A stretch of 34,530 nt of DNA from Pseudomonas fluorescens (GTDB lineage: Bacteria; Pseudomonadota; Gammaproteobacteria; Pseudomonadales; Pseudomonadaceae), in NCBI RefSeq assembly GCF_001648775.1, contig NZ_LVEJ01000020.1:1-34530 (forward strand), written 5' to 3'. Below, in pieces: positions 1-7,322 of this stretch. Both the position numbers and the translations under genes were made by a program. The notes under the pieces are model-generated. The model was not told the origin of the DNA and searched no databases. It worked only from the letters and a program-made list of their open reading frames with translations. Each line of letters begins with the position of its first letter. Position 1 is the first letter of the stretch.

Positions 1-36
1 TGGTGAACCGGGATTTTGGGAACACCGAAGGTACCT

Positions 37-123
37 GTGGGAGTGAGCTTGCTCACGAAGAGGCCAGCACATTCAACAGAGATGTGCCTGACCGGACGCC
101 TTCGCGAGCAGGCTCGCTCCCAC
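37..123. repeat. REPIN (inverted REP pair)
   Basis: Two REP palindromes face each other: GTGGGAGTGAGCTTGCTCAC at the left and a complementary copy ending in CTCGCTCCCAC at the right, around a variable spacer. The left arm has compensating changes (GAGTGAGC/GCTCAC), so its hairpin is preserved. The spacer resembles that of the REPIN at 31921. Confidence 0.9.
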
Positions 124-143
124 ATGGATTTGTGGTGCATTCG

Positions 144-1109
144 CTAACAACGCTTCAGGGCCTGCTTGTGCGCATACATCGCCCCATCGGCATCCGCCAG
201 CAACCGGTCCACGGTTTCATGGCGTTTCGAATCATATTCGATCTGGCCCACGCTGAAGCGAATCGCATACCCGCGATGCAGCGTGGCATTGCGCTCTTCG
301 AGAATTTCCTTGAGCCGCGCCATGATCGCGTTGGTTTCGATGTGGCTCGACCCCGTCAGCAGCGCGACAAACTCATCCCCACCCAAACGCCCGACCACAT
401 CGCTCTCGCGAAAGGCTATGCGCAACACATCGGCAAACGTCTTCAGCGCACTGTCACCCTCGGCATGCCCATACAGATCATTGATCTGCTTGAAGTCATT
501 CAGATCAAAAAACAGCAAAGTCGCCGGCCGCTCCAACCGCGCACAGGCGTCGAGGGCATGCTGGGCCAGTTGTTTGAAGCCACGTCGATTGGACAGCAAG
601 GTCAGTTCGTCCATGCTCGCCATCTGCACGGCCGTCAGCTCTTGCTCGGCCATCTCGGCCAGATCACGCAACAGCGCGCGCTCTTCATCGTCGAGCTCGC
701 GGGGCTTGGTGTCGATCAGGCACAGCGTGCCCATTTTATTGCCGTTGGGCACGGTCAGCGGATAACCGGCGTAGAAGCGAATGTTCGGTGCGCCGGTGAC
801 CAGCGGGTTGTCATGAAAGCGCACATCCTCGCGGGCATCGGGCACCAGCAGGAGCTCGTTCTGAAGGATCGCGTGGCCGCAAAATGACACATCCCTCGAC
901 GTTTCCGTGGCATCGAGCCCCACACAGGATTTGAACCACTGGCGATCCTTATCGACCAGCGTCACCAGCGCAATCGGCACATTGAACAGGCGTTTGGCCA
1001 ACCGCGTGAGGCGGTCGAAACGCTCCTCGGGCGCCGAATCGAGCAGTTCGAGCCCGTGCAACACCTGAATCCGCGCAGCTTCATTGGCGGGTTTTCCTGG
1101 AACCAGCAT
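144..1109 (-). CDS. GAF-GGDEF diguanylate cyclase
   Basis: Probable cytoplasmic diguanylate cyclase of 321 residues that would make cyclic di-GMP from two GTP. An N-terminal GAF-type sensor domain (about residues 20-155) is followed by a GGDEF domain (about 160-320). The active-site GGDEF is intact at about 243-247. An RESD motif five residues upstream fits the RxxD inhibitory site, so product inhibition is likely. No membrane segment is visible. I chose the ATG at 1109 because GGAG lies seven bases upstream; a GTG two codons earlier would sit almost on top of that ribosome site. It lies 62 bases downstream of the cytochrome c gene on the same strand, so it may be the last gene of the molybdenum hydroxylase operon, although any functional link is inference. 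The ligand of the GAF domain cannot be told from sequence. Confidence 0.9.
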   Translation of the reverse strand: MLVPGKPANEAARIQVLHGLELLDSAPEERFDRLTRLAKRLFNVPIALVTLVDKDRQWFKSCVGLDATETSRDVSFCGHAILQNELLLVPDAREDVRFHDNPLVTGAPNIRFYAGYPLTVPNGNKMGTLCLIDTKPRELDDEERALLRDLAEMAEQELTAVQMASMDELTLLSNRRGFKQLAQHALDACARLERPATLLFFDLNDFKQINDLYGHAEGDSALKTFADVLRIAFRESDVVGRLGGDEFVALLTGSSHIETNAIMARLKEILEERNATLHRGYAIRFSVGQIEYDSKRHETVDRLLADADGAMYAHKQALKRC

Positions 1110-1171
1110 TCGCACACTCCATTGTCATCAATGCACTTGAGCGTAGCGCAAATCAGCGAGGCTTCACCCCG

Positions 1172-1750
1172 TCAGATCCCCGCCACGGGACACGGCCCAC
1201 CGGCATCGGCCCATAGCTTGAATTGCGTGACAAAAATATCGTGCGGCACCGGCACCGGCGCGCGCCCTGCCCCGGGATTCCAGCCCCACAACACCAGTTT
1301 GTCTTCGCTGACGTGTTTGAGCAGCGCGGCAAAATCGCGGTCGCCGTTGCTCGAACGATCTTTGATCATCGCGCAGAGCTTGTCCGGCGGCAGGCCGATC
1401 CAGGCCATTTTGTGCGACGCCGGCGGCAGGCTCCAGTGCGGCGCGCCCGGTGGCGCATGCGGGCCGTAACTGGCCGGCGGATTGTTTTCCGCGTGACAGG
1501 TCGCGCACGGCAAACCGGCGGCGCCCTTGCCGTCCATGCCGCGCACCACGTTCATCGCGTGGGGAATGCCGGCATCGAATTGCAACGGTGAATCCCCCGG
1601 AATGTGACAGTTCTGGCAGCGCGGGCTCTGAAAGACTTTTTGCACCGTGCCGAATGCCTTCAGCGCTTCCTGATCATCGGCGAAAAGGTCCGAGGCATAA
1701 CCGCCCAGCCCCAACAGAATCACCGTGCCCAACACTAGATGTCGTTTCAT
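1172..1750 (-). CDS. dihaem c-type cytochrome of a molybdenum hydroxylase operon
   Basis: A 192-residue secreted c-type cytochrome. It has a Sec signal peptide (residues 1 to about 24, ending near LFADD) and two haem-binding CXXCH motifs, CQNCH at 45-49 and CATCH at 82-86. Its ATG follows the stop of the molybdopterin subunit gene after one base, so the two are almost certainly co-translated. In related operons such a cytochrome takes electrons from the periplasmic molybdenum hydroxylase and passes them to the respiratory chain; that role is inferred here from position. Similar proteins are often labelled isoquinoline 1-oxidoreductase subunit, but nothing here fixes the substrate. A late CP motif (GGPCP) lacks the haem histidine. 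Confidence 0.88.
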   Translation of the reverse strand: MKRHLVLGTVILLGLGGYASDLFADDQEALKAFGTVQKVFQSPRCQNCHIPGDSPLQFDAGIPHAMNVVRGMDGKGAAGLPCATCHAENNPPASYGPHAPPGAPHWSLPPASHKMAWIGLPPDKLCAMIKDRSSNGDRDFAALLKHVSEDKLVLWGWNPGAGRAPVPVPHDIFVTQFKLWADAGGPCPVAGI

Positions 1751-1751
1751 C

Positions 1752-3914
1752 TCACACCCCCGACAGTTGCAACGGCAACTCGCGCAGACGTTGCCCGGTC
1801 AGGGCGAACACCGCGTTGGCCACCGCCGGCGCGGTCGGCGGCACACCGGCCTCGCCGATGCCGCCGGGTTTGTCGCTGCTGGGCACGATGTGCACTTCGA
1901 CCACCGGCATCTCGTTGAGCCGCAGCACCTGATAATCGTGATAGTTGGACTGCACCACCGCGCCGTCCTTGAGCGTCAGTTTGCTGTGCAGCGCCATGCC
2001 CAGACCGAAAGTGATGCACGATTCCATCTGCGCGGCGATGCTCTGCGGATTCACGGCAATGCCGCAGTCCACCGCGCAAACCACGCGATGCACGCGAATC
2101 GCCAGATTGTCCTGCGACACCTCGGCGACCTGCGCCACGTAACTGCCGAACGATTCATGCACCGCCACCCCCAGCGCATGGCCATCCGGCAACGGCGCTT
2201 TCCAGTTAGCCTTCTCCACCGCCAGATTGAGCACGCCCAAATGCCGAGGATGATCCTTGAGTAATGTTCGTCGGTATTCGACCGGATCCTTGCCTGCCGC
2301 CGTGGCCATTTCATCAATCAGCGATTCCATGACAAAACCGGTGTGGCTATGGCCCACCGAGCGCAGCCACAGCACATTGATCCCGGTCTGCGGCGAATGC
2401 AGATCGACCTGATGATTGGCCAGGCCTTTGACGTACGGGCTGTCGGCCACGCCTTCGACCGAGGTCGGGTCGATGCCGTTCTTGACCATCGTCGCTTCCA
2501 TCAATGTGCCGGTCATGATCGACTGCCCGACCAACACATGCTGCCAGCTCGACGGCAAACCATCGGCGCCCAAACCGATTTTCGCTTGATGCAGGAACAT
2601 CGAACGGTAGTAACCGCCACGAATATCGTCCTCGCGCGACCACACGGTCTTCACCGGCATGGCGGCGGCTTTCGCCACTTGCACGGCTTCGGCGACAAAG
2701 TCTGATGTCGGGTTGGCGCGGCGCCCAAATCCACCGCCAAGGAATTCAGTGTGAATCTCGACCTGCTCCGGCTTCAGCCCGGTGATCTTGCCGGCGACCA
2801 TTTGATCGAGGGTCTGAAACTGCGTACCGGTCCAGATCTCGCATTTCTCGGCGCTGATTTTCACCGTGCAATTGAGCGGTTCCATCGGCGCGTGGGCCAG
2901 ATACGGCACGCTGTATTCAACGTCGATTTTCTTCGTCGCCTTGCCGAAACTGCCCTTGGCATCCCCGGCCTGACTCGCCGACGTGCCTTGCGTGGTGGCC
3001 AGTTTGCGGAAACTCGCCAGCAATTTCTCGCTGCTCAGATCGGCGTGCGGGCCCAGATCCCAATCGATCTTCAGCGCATCGCGACCCAGTTTCGCCGCCC
3101 AGTAATGATCAGCGATCACCGCAACGCCCGTCGGCACTTGCAGCACTTTGTGCACGCCCGGCACCGCCAGCGCTTCAGCGCCTTCGAAAGATTTAACAGT
3201 GGCACCGAATACCGGTGGGCGCGCGACCATCGCCGTCATCAAGCCTTCAAACTGCACGTCCATGCCGAACTTGGCGCGGCCGGTGATTTTCTCCGGCGTG
3301 TCGAGGCGTTTGGTCGGTTTGCCAATGACCTTCCAGTCCTTGGCTTCCTTGAACGTGATCGACTTCGGATCCGGCACCGGCAGTTGTCCGGCCGCGTCCG
3401 CCAGCTCGCCATAAGTCGCACGTTTATCGCCGGCAATCACCACGCCCGATTCAGTGCGAATCGCCGACGGTGCCACTTCAAAGCGCTTCGCCGCTGCCTC
3501 TACCAGCATTTGTCGCGCCGTCGCGCCTGCCAGTCGATAACGGTCAAACTCCATCCAGGTTGACGTCGAGCCGCCGGTAATCTGCATACCGCCAAACCCC
3601 GGCATACCGTAATCCGCCGCCGACGCCGGCGAGTGTTCAACGCGGATTTTCGACCAGTCAGCATCCAGCTCTTCGGCAATCAACATGGTCAGACCGGTCC
3701 AGATGCCCTGGCCCATTTCCGAATGCCCCAGCAGAACAGTGACGCTGTTGTCCGCCGCTATTCGCAAAAATGCATTCGGCGCAAACACCTTGCCTTCATT
3801 CTCTGCTGCATAGGCAAACTTGTGGCCGCCGGGGACGACAAACGCCACCACCAACCCGCCGCCCAACACGGCGCTGCCCTTGAGAAAACCGCGACGCGAT
3901 ACAGGACTGTTCAT
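1752..3914 (-). CDS. molybdopterin-binding subunit, IorB-like aldehyde/N-heterocycle oxidoreductase
   Basis: Large catalytic subunit (720 residues) of a xanthine dehydrogenase-family molybdenum hydroxylase of the isoquinoline 1-oxidoreductase beta type. The N terminus carries a twin-arginine signal (SRRGFLKG at about residues 6-13 followed by a hydrophobic stretch), so the folded enzyme is probably exported to the periplasm. Glycine-rich cofactor-contact segments are visible, for example FLGGGFGRR mid-protein and KPGGIGEAGVPP near the C terminus; the last contains the glutamate expected for base catalysis. It lies 19 bases downstream of the 2Fe-2S subunit and one base upstream of the cytochrome c gene. 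There is no FAD subunit, which fits the two-subunit Ior-type enzymes that use a cytochrome acceptor. The real substrate (aldehyde or N-heterocycle) is unknown. Confidence 0.92.
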   Translation of the reverse strand: MNSPVSRRGFLKGSAVLGGGLVVAFVVPGGHKFAYAAENEGKVFAPNAFLRIAADNSVTVLLGHSEMGQGIWTGLTMLIAEELDADWSKIRVEHSPASAADYGMPGFGGMQITGGSTSTWMEFDRYRLAGATARQMLVEAAAKRFEVAPSAIRTESGVVIAGDKRATYGELADAAGQLPVPDPKSITFKEAKDWKVIGKPTKRLDTPEKITGRAKFGMDVQFEGLMTAMVARPPVFGATVKSFEGAEALAVPGVHKVLQVPTGVAVIADHYWAAKLGRDALKIDWDLGPHADLSSEKLLASFRKLATTQGTSASQAGDAKGSFGKATKKIDVEYSVPYLAHAPMEPLNCTVKISAEKCEIWTGTQFQTLDQMVAGKITGLKPEQVEIHTEFLGGGFGRRANPTSDFVAEAVQVAKAAAMPVKTVWSREDDIRGGYYRSMFLHQAKIGLGADGLPSSWQHVLVGQSIMTGTLMEATMVKNGIDPTSVEGVADSPYVKGLANHQVDLHSPQTGINVLWLRSVGHSHTGFVMESLIDEMATAAGKDPVEYRRTLLKDHPRHLGVLNLAVEKANWKAPLPDGHALGVAVHESFGSYVAQVAEVSQDNLAIRVHRVVCAVDCGIAVNPQSIAAQMESCITFGLGMALHSKLTLKDGAVVQSNYHDYQVLRLNEMPVVEVHIVPSSDKPGGIGEAGVPPTAPAVANAVFALTGQRLRELPLQLSGV

Positions 3915-3933
3915 CGTCTATCTCCCACATCAA

Positions 3934-4389
3934 TCAACCGATTTCGGACGCACGCTTCACAGCTGCGCGGATCCGGGGATAGGTGCCGCAGCGGCAGATA
4001 TTGCCGGAGAGCGCCTGATCGATATCGCTGTCGGTGGGCTTGGGGATTTTCGCCAAGAGCGCGGCGGCCGACATGATCTGCCCCGACTGGCAGTAACCGC
4101 ACTGCACCACATCAAGTTCGGCCCAGGCTTGCTGCACCGGGTGCGAACCGTCGGTGGACAGGCCTTCGATGGTGAGGATTTTCTGCCCGTGGGCCACGGC
4201 GGTCGCGGGCGTGATACAGGCGCGCAATGGCGCACCGTCAACGTGCACGGTGCAGGCCCCGCACTGGGCCATGCCGCAGCCGAATTTGGTGCCAGTCAGG
4301 TGCGCGACATCGCGCAGGACCCAGAGCAACGGCATGTCCGCGGGGACATCGAGCTCCTGATCCTTGCCATTGATATTCAAGGTCAGCAT
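3934..4389 (-). CDS. 2Fe-2S subunit, IorA-like
   Basis: Small iron-sulphur subunit (151 residues) partnering the molybdopterin subunit downstream. The N-terminal plant-type ferredoxin fold has the cysteine set GCGMAQCGAC (about residues 38-47). The C-terminal four-helix domain has QCGYCQSGQ and GNICRCGTYPRIR, which bind the second cluster near the molybdenum site. Length and motif order are those of IorA/CoxS-type subunits. It is the first gene of the minus-strand operon, and its promoter should lie in 4390-4655, shared with the divergent hydrolase gene. It has no export signal of its own, so it would travel with the Tat signal of the large subunit; this is inferred from the family. Confidence 0.93.
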   Translation of the reverse strand: MLTLNINGKDQELDVPADMPLLWVLRDVAHLTGTKFGCGMAQCGACTVHVDGAPLRACITPATAVAHGQKILTIEGLSTDGSHPVQQAWAELDVVQCGYCQSGQIMSAAALLAKIPKPTDSDIDQALSGNICRCGTYPRIRAAVKRASEIG

Positions 4390-4655
4390 CGGGGTAATTC
4401 CTCAGACTCACGGTGTTCTGAAGGGGCGCCGCTGTGGCCATCAAAGCCTACGCGCGCCTCGGCTTATCCCTTTCAGCAAAGCCTAATTTGCGCTTCAAGC
4501 CAGACGTTGCGACCACCGGTCATGCAGATGTCGACTTTAATCCTACAGTTGATAACGGCTCGCACTGAGCCAGCGCAGTAGAAAACTCGTCATGAGCGAA
4601 ACCGGTCCGCGATTACCGCGCGGGTTATCCATCAGATTGGTCTGGAGTTGCGAAC

Positions 4656-5486
4656 ATGGGATTTGTCACCAGCAAAGACGGCGTCGAGATTTTCTACAAG
4701 GACTGGGGCCCGAAAGACGCGCCGGTGATCCACTTTCACCACGGCTGGCCGCTCAGTTCCGACGATTGGGATGCGCAGATGCTGTTTTTTCTGGGCAAAG
4801 GCTTCCGGGTGGTTGCCCATGATCGACGTGGGCATGGGCGTTCGAGCCAGGTCTGGGACGGCCACGATATGGACCATTACGCCGACGATACGCTGGCGGT
4901 GGTCAATCATCTGGGCCTGAAGAATGTCGTGCATGTCGGTCATTCGACCGGTGGTGGTGAGGTGATCCATTACATCGCCCGGCATGGCCAGGCCAACGTC
5001 GCCAAAGGTGTGTTGATCAGTGCAGTGCCGCCGTTGATGGTGCAGACCGAGAGCAATCCGGGTGGGCTGCCGAAAGCGGTGTTCGATGATTTTCAGGCGC
5101 AGTTGGCGGCGAATCGCGCGCAGTTTTATCGGGATATTCCGACCGGGCCGTTTTATGGCTACAACCGGCCGGGTGCCACGCCTTCGGAGGGGATTATTGC
5201 CAACTGGTGGCGGCAAGGGATGATTGGTGGCGCGAAAGCACATTACGACGGGATCGTGGCGTTTTCGCAGACGGATTTCACCGAGGACTTGAAGAAAGTC
5301 ACCGTGCCGGTGCTGGTGATGCATGGTGAGGATGACCAGATTGTGCCGTATGCGGATTCGGGGCCGTTGTCAGCGAAGTTGCTGCCCAATGGCACGCTGA
5401 AATCGTATCCGGGGTTCCCGCACGGGATGCCGACGACGGAGGCGGAGACGATTAACGCGGATCTGCTGGCCTTTATTCGCGGCTGA
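4656..5486 (+). CDS. alpha/beta hydrolase, cofactor-free chloroperoxidase-like
   Basis: A 276-residue alpha/beta hydrolase of the non-haem chloroperoxidase/arylesterase group. The oxyanion-region motif HHGWP is at about residues 28-32 and the nucleophile elbow GHSTGG places Ser97. The acid is probably Asp227 in GEDDQ and the base His256 in GFPHG, giving a complete triad. No signal peptide is seen, so it is cytoplasmic. GGAG ends eight bases before the ATG and supports this start. It is transcribed away from the molybdenum hydroxylase operon. Such enzymes are usually esterases or perhydrolases, and the in vivo substrate cannot be inferred. Confidence 0.93.
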   Translation: MGFVTSKDGVEIFYKDWGPKDAPVIHFHHGWPLSSDDWDAQMLFFLGKGFRVVAHDRRGHGRSSQVWDGHDMDHYADDTLAVVNHLGLKNVVHVGHSTGGGEVIHYIARHGQANVAKGVLISAVPPLMVQTESNPGGLPKAVFDDFQAQLAANRAQFYRDIPTGPFYGYNRPGATPSEGIIANWWRQGMIGGAKAHYDGIVAFSQTDFTEDLKKVTVPVLVMHGEDDQIVPYADSGPLSAKLLPNGTLKSYPGFPHGMPTTEAETINADLLAFIRG

Positions 5487-5515
5487 AATCATTGGCAGCC
5501 ATACACTTCCCCCCT

Positions 5516-5602
5516 GTGGGAGCGAGCCTGCTCGCGAAAGCAATCTGTCAGTTGAACTTGAGCTGAATGACCCACCGCTTTCGCGAGCAGGCTCGCTCCC
5601 AC
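5516..5602. repeat. REPIN
   Basis: Inverted pair of REP palindromes lying between the convergent hydrolase and GFA genes. The left arm has the AGCCTGCTCGC variant and the right arm is its complement. It may act as a bidirectional transcription stop here; that is inference. Confidence 0.92.
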
Positions 5603-5630
5603 AAGGGGGATGTGATTGGGCTCACGTCCA

Positions 5631-6023
5631 TTATTTCTCTGTGCGACTTGTGCTTTCGCGATCACGCTCGTAGTGATGAGCCAATGGCAGCGCCGGTAGC
5701 CACGACTCGCGGCGGATGGTCCAGAGTTCGTAGGTGGGTTTGAACTGATTCGGATCATCCAGCGACCCTACATTGACTTCGACTTCATCTGCCGAACGCG
5801 CGAACACCGGAGAGCCGCAGCGCGGGCAGAAAAAGCGCCCGTTGAAGTCGCGGGTTTCGCCGGTGACCTTCAGCGCATCCTCGGGAAATATGGCCGAGGT
5901 GTGAAAGAGCGTGCCGTGACGTTTGCGGCAGTCGAGGCAGTGGCAGATGCCGACGCGGTAGGGCTGACCTGTCACTTCGAAACGAACATCGCCGCACAGG
6001 CAACCGCCAGTCAATCGATTCAT
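5631..6023 (-). CDS. GFA/CENP-V family zinc protein
   Basis: A 130-residue protein of the glutathione-dependent formaldehyde-activating (GFA) fold. The zinc ligands are clear: CLC at residues 8-10, CHCLDC at about 27-32 and CPRC at about 67-70. Family members bind glutathione adducts, but most have no proven activity, so the family name should not be read as a reaction. A very strong ribosome site (AGGAGGTG, eight bases before the ATG) fixes the start at 6023. The gene stands alone, convergent with the hydrolase gene and separated from it by a REPIN. Confidence 0.92.
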   Translation of the reverse strand: MNRLTGGCLCGDVRFEVTGQPYRVGICHCLDCRKRHGTLFHTSAIFPEDALKVTGETRDFNGRFFCPRCGSPVFARSADEVEVNVGSLDDPNQFKPTYELWTIRRESWLPALPLAHHYERDRESTSRTEK

Positions 6024-6072
6024 GTCACACCTCCTCTTCAGAATTTGAAATTACCGATCATCCAGACGACAG
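6024..6072. promoter_or_regulatory. upstream region of the GFA gene
   Basis: Short AT-richer stretch directly upstream of the GFA gene. It should hold that gene's promoter, but I cannot assign -35 and -10 boxes with confidence. It ends where a long inverted-repeat element begins. Confidence 0.3.
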
Positions 6073-6230
6073 CCCTCACCCTAACCCTCTCCCAGAGGTA
6101 GAGGGAACTGACCGAGGTGTCTGCTCGAGCTACGCCGACCTGAAATATCGAGTTGAACTCGGGTTCTGAAGAGCATGGAGATCGGCTCCCTTTCCCCCTC
6201 GCCCCCTTGGGGAGAGGGCTGGGGTGAGGG
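6073..6230. repeat. long inverted-repeat element, copy 1
   Basis: Element bounded by CCCTCACCCTAACCCTCTCC at the left and the related inverted end GGGAGAGGGCTGGGGTGAGG at the right. Each end can also form its own small hairpin (for example CCCTCT...AGAGGG). The core contains TACGCCGACCTGAAAT, which recurs in the copies at 24987-25299 and 28575-28750. It has no coding capacity. It looks like a non-autonomous, REP- or MITE-like intergenic repeat. Confidence 0.8.
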
Positions 6231-6399
6231 GGGGGGAATCTAACTGACACACCGCAAAACCCAAATCCCCCGCCATCCCGTATTTTCATCAATAAACACA
6301 ACGCCGTGATCGCGTTTAAAGCACACAAACCGTTACGCCATCCACCCTACAACACCTTGCGCCGTTACCTACGCGTACGCCAGAATCCGCCGGCTTACA

Positions 6400-6625
6400 C
6401 GGCTATGGGCCGGGCTATATCGTTTGCCTGTCACTGCAAAACAGTGATCGGGTTTGGTAGCCCGCGTCGGTACCGCCGTATGGCGCCACCTTATTCAGTC
6501 TCTTTATTCGCGGCTGTGTTTTATATGGTGGACATGCGTGGGGCTCATTCGTGAGCGCCGGGTTTCCGTATCGACCGGTCTACCAACCCGCGCATGGCCG
6601 CCACCCTTCGTTTGGTAGCGAGAGT
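6400..6625 (+). ncRNA. structured leader resembling a C4 / P4 CI antisense immunity RNA
   Basis: The 430 bases between the inverted-repeat element and the DUF6124 gene are rich in paired structure. Hairpins seen: TCACTG-CAAAA-CAGTGA at 6431-6447; CGGG-TTTGGTAG-CCCG at 6449-6464; and a long stem closing 6555-6593, with CGGGTT (6559-6564) paired to AACCCG (6585-6590) and extended by GCG/CGC. The loop TTTGGTAG (6453-6460) is complementary to CTACCAA (6580-6586). With the flanking CGGG/CCCG this gives 11 pairs and one bulge. TTTGGTAG recurs at 6611-6618, so the order is A, anti-A, A. That order matches the seqA-seqB-seqC logic of phage P4 immunity and the c4 region of P1/P7. The family assignment is from memory of those RNAs and needs a covariance-model search. 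Exact RNA ends are unknown. Confidence 0.5.
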
Positions 6626-6661
6626 GATGGCTCCTGTTTATTTCGATACGAGACTTCATCT

Positions 6662-7027
6662 ATGTTCAAAATTACGCCCAACCCACCACAAACCGATCCA
6701 ATTCCCCACGATCCGTCACTTGACCCGCAAAAGGTCAAAGAAGCCACCGACCGCGCCCTCGACTACTACCTGCGACCCGAAGCACTCGGCGCTCCACCAA
6801 GCTCGCCAAAGTTTCGCCCCGTCTACCTGGTCGACCCCACGCTGGATGAAGAAACCCTGTTGGTCGAAGCCTGTGAGTCGCTTTCCTACGCCCACTCCAT
6901 GGCCGGTAACATCGCCAACTCGATAGGCGGCCCGGAGCGCAAACCGCTGCTGGCGCTGCAACAGGTGATCATGCTCAACGAGCTGTTGGTCAATCGACTG
7001 CTGGACAAGCTGCGCGTACCGCAATAA
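6662..7027 (+). CDS. DUF6124 family protein
   Basis: A 121-residue protein of a Pseudomonas family of unknown function (DUF6124, from memory). It begins MFKITPNPP, a typical start for this family. A charged/helical middle follows, and the C-terminal half (about residues 60-118) predicts long amphipathic helices with the sequence ACESLSYAHSMAGNIAN. No signal peptide, membrane segment or catalytic motif is evident. The frame stays open upstream to a GTG at 6551, but that part overlaps the structured leader, so I use the ATG at 6662. The upstream C4-like leader suggests control by RNA pairing or attenuation. A terminator-like hairpin follows the stop. Confidence 0.8.
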   Translation: MFKITPNPPQTDPIPHDPSLDPQKVKEATDRALDYYLRPEALGAPPSSPKFRPVYLVDPTLDEETLLVEACESLSYAHSMAGNIANSIGGPERKPLLALQQVIMLNELLVNRLLDKLRVPQ

Positions 7028-7042
7028 TCACCAGACCGAATG

Positions 7043-7070
7043 AGTGAGGGGTCACACCCTCACTTTCGCT
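7043..7070 (+). terminator. probable intrinsic terminator
   Basis: AGTGAGGG (7043-7050) and CCCTCACT (7057-7064) form a perfect eight-base stem with a six-base loop, followed by a short pyrimidine-rich tract (TTCGCTCT). It lies 15 bases after the DUF6124 stop. The T tract is poor, so termination may be partial. Confidence 0.6.
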
Positions 7071-7184
7071 CTGCCGCCTCCCGTCGATTAATGAGCAGCA
7101 CTCATCAAGCCATCCCGATTTACCCGTCTAGTCCTCACCCGCCACCGCGCTTACTGTTCTCCCCACGCCCAACGGGAGATCGAC

Positions 7185-7280
7185 ATGCACAAGCGCACAC
7201 TCGCCGACCGTTCACTTCAGTTATCCGCCTTCGGCTTTGGCTGCGCGGGCCAGAGCCATGGTTACGGCCCGGCCACGGAT
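7185..7280 (+). pseudogene. aldo/keto reductase 5' remnant
   Basis: The first 32 codons from the ATG at 7185 read as the N terminus of an aldo/keto reductase: MHKRTL, then LSAFGFGC, then GYGPATD, matching the family pattern of first strand, glycine/cysteine turn and GYGP loop. A ribosome site (GGGAGA) precedes it at good spacing. After about codon 35 the similarity stops, and the barrel, the catalytic Tyr and Lys and the NADPH site are all missing. The frame then runs uninterrupted into the decarboxylase-like gene. The simplest explanation is an internal deletion that removed nearly all of a reductase gene. Confidence 0.65.
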
Positions 7281-7322
7281 ATTCAGAGAATCGCAGAACC
7301 GCAGTGGACTGAGCCTTCCACG

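Noticed and set aside
3..887. Long plus-strand open frame of 294 codons
   Set aside because: It is antisense to the diguanylate cyclase gene, whose GAF and GGDEF motifs are intact, and runs into a REPIN. It is a GC-rich shadow frame.
4620..4655. Possible sigma-54 promoter before the hydrolase gene
   Set aside because: The nearest GG/GC pair has the wrong spacing (nine rather than ten bases between the invariant pairs) and poor consensus.
4632..5324. Minus-strand open frame of 230 codons opposite the alpha/beta hydrolase
   Set aside because: The plus-strand hydrolase has a full catalytic triad and a good ribosome site; the opposite frame has no recognisable motif.
6551..6661. Extended GTG start for the DUF6124 gene
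   Set aside because: The added residues come from the hairpin-rich leader; the family start MFKITPNPP is at 6662.
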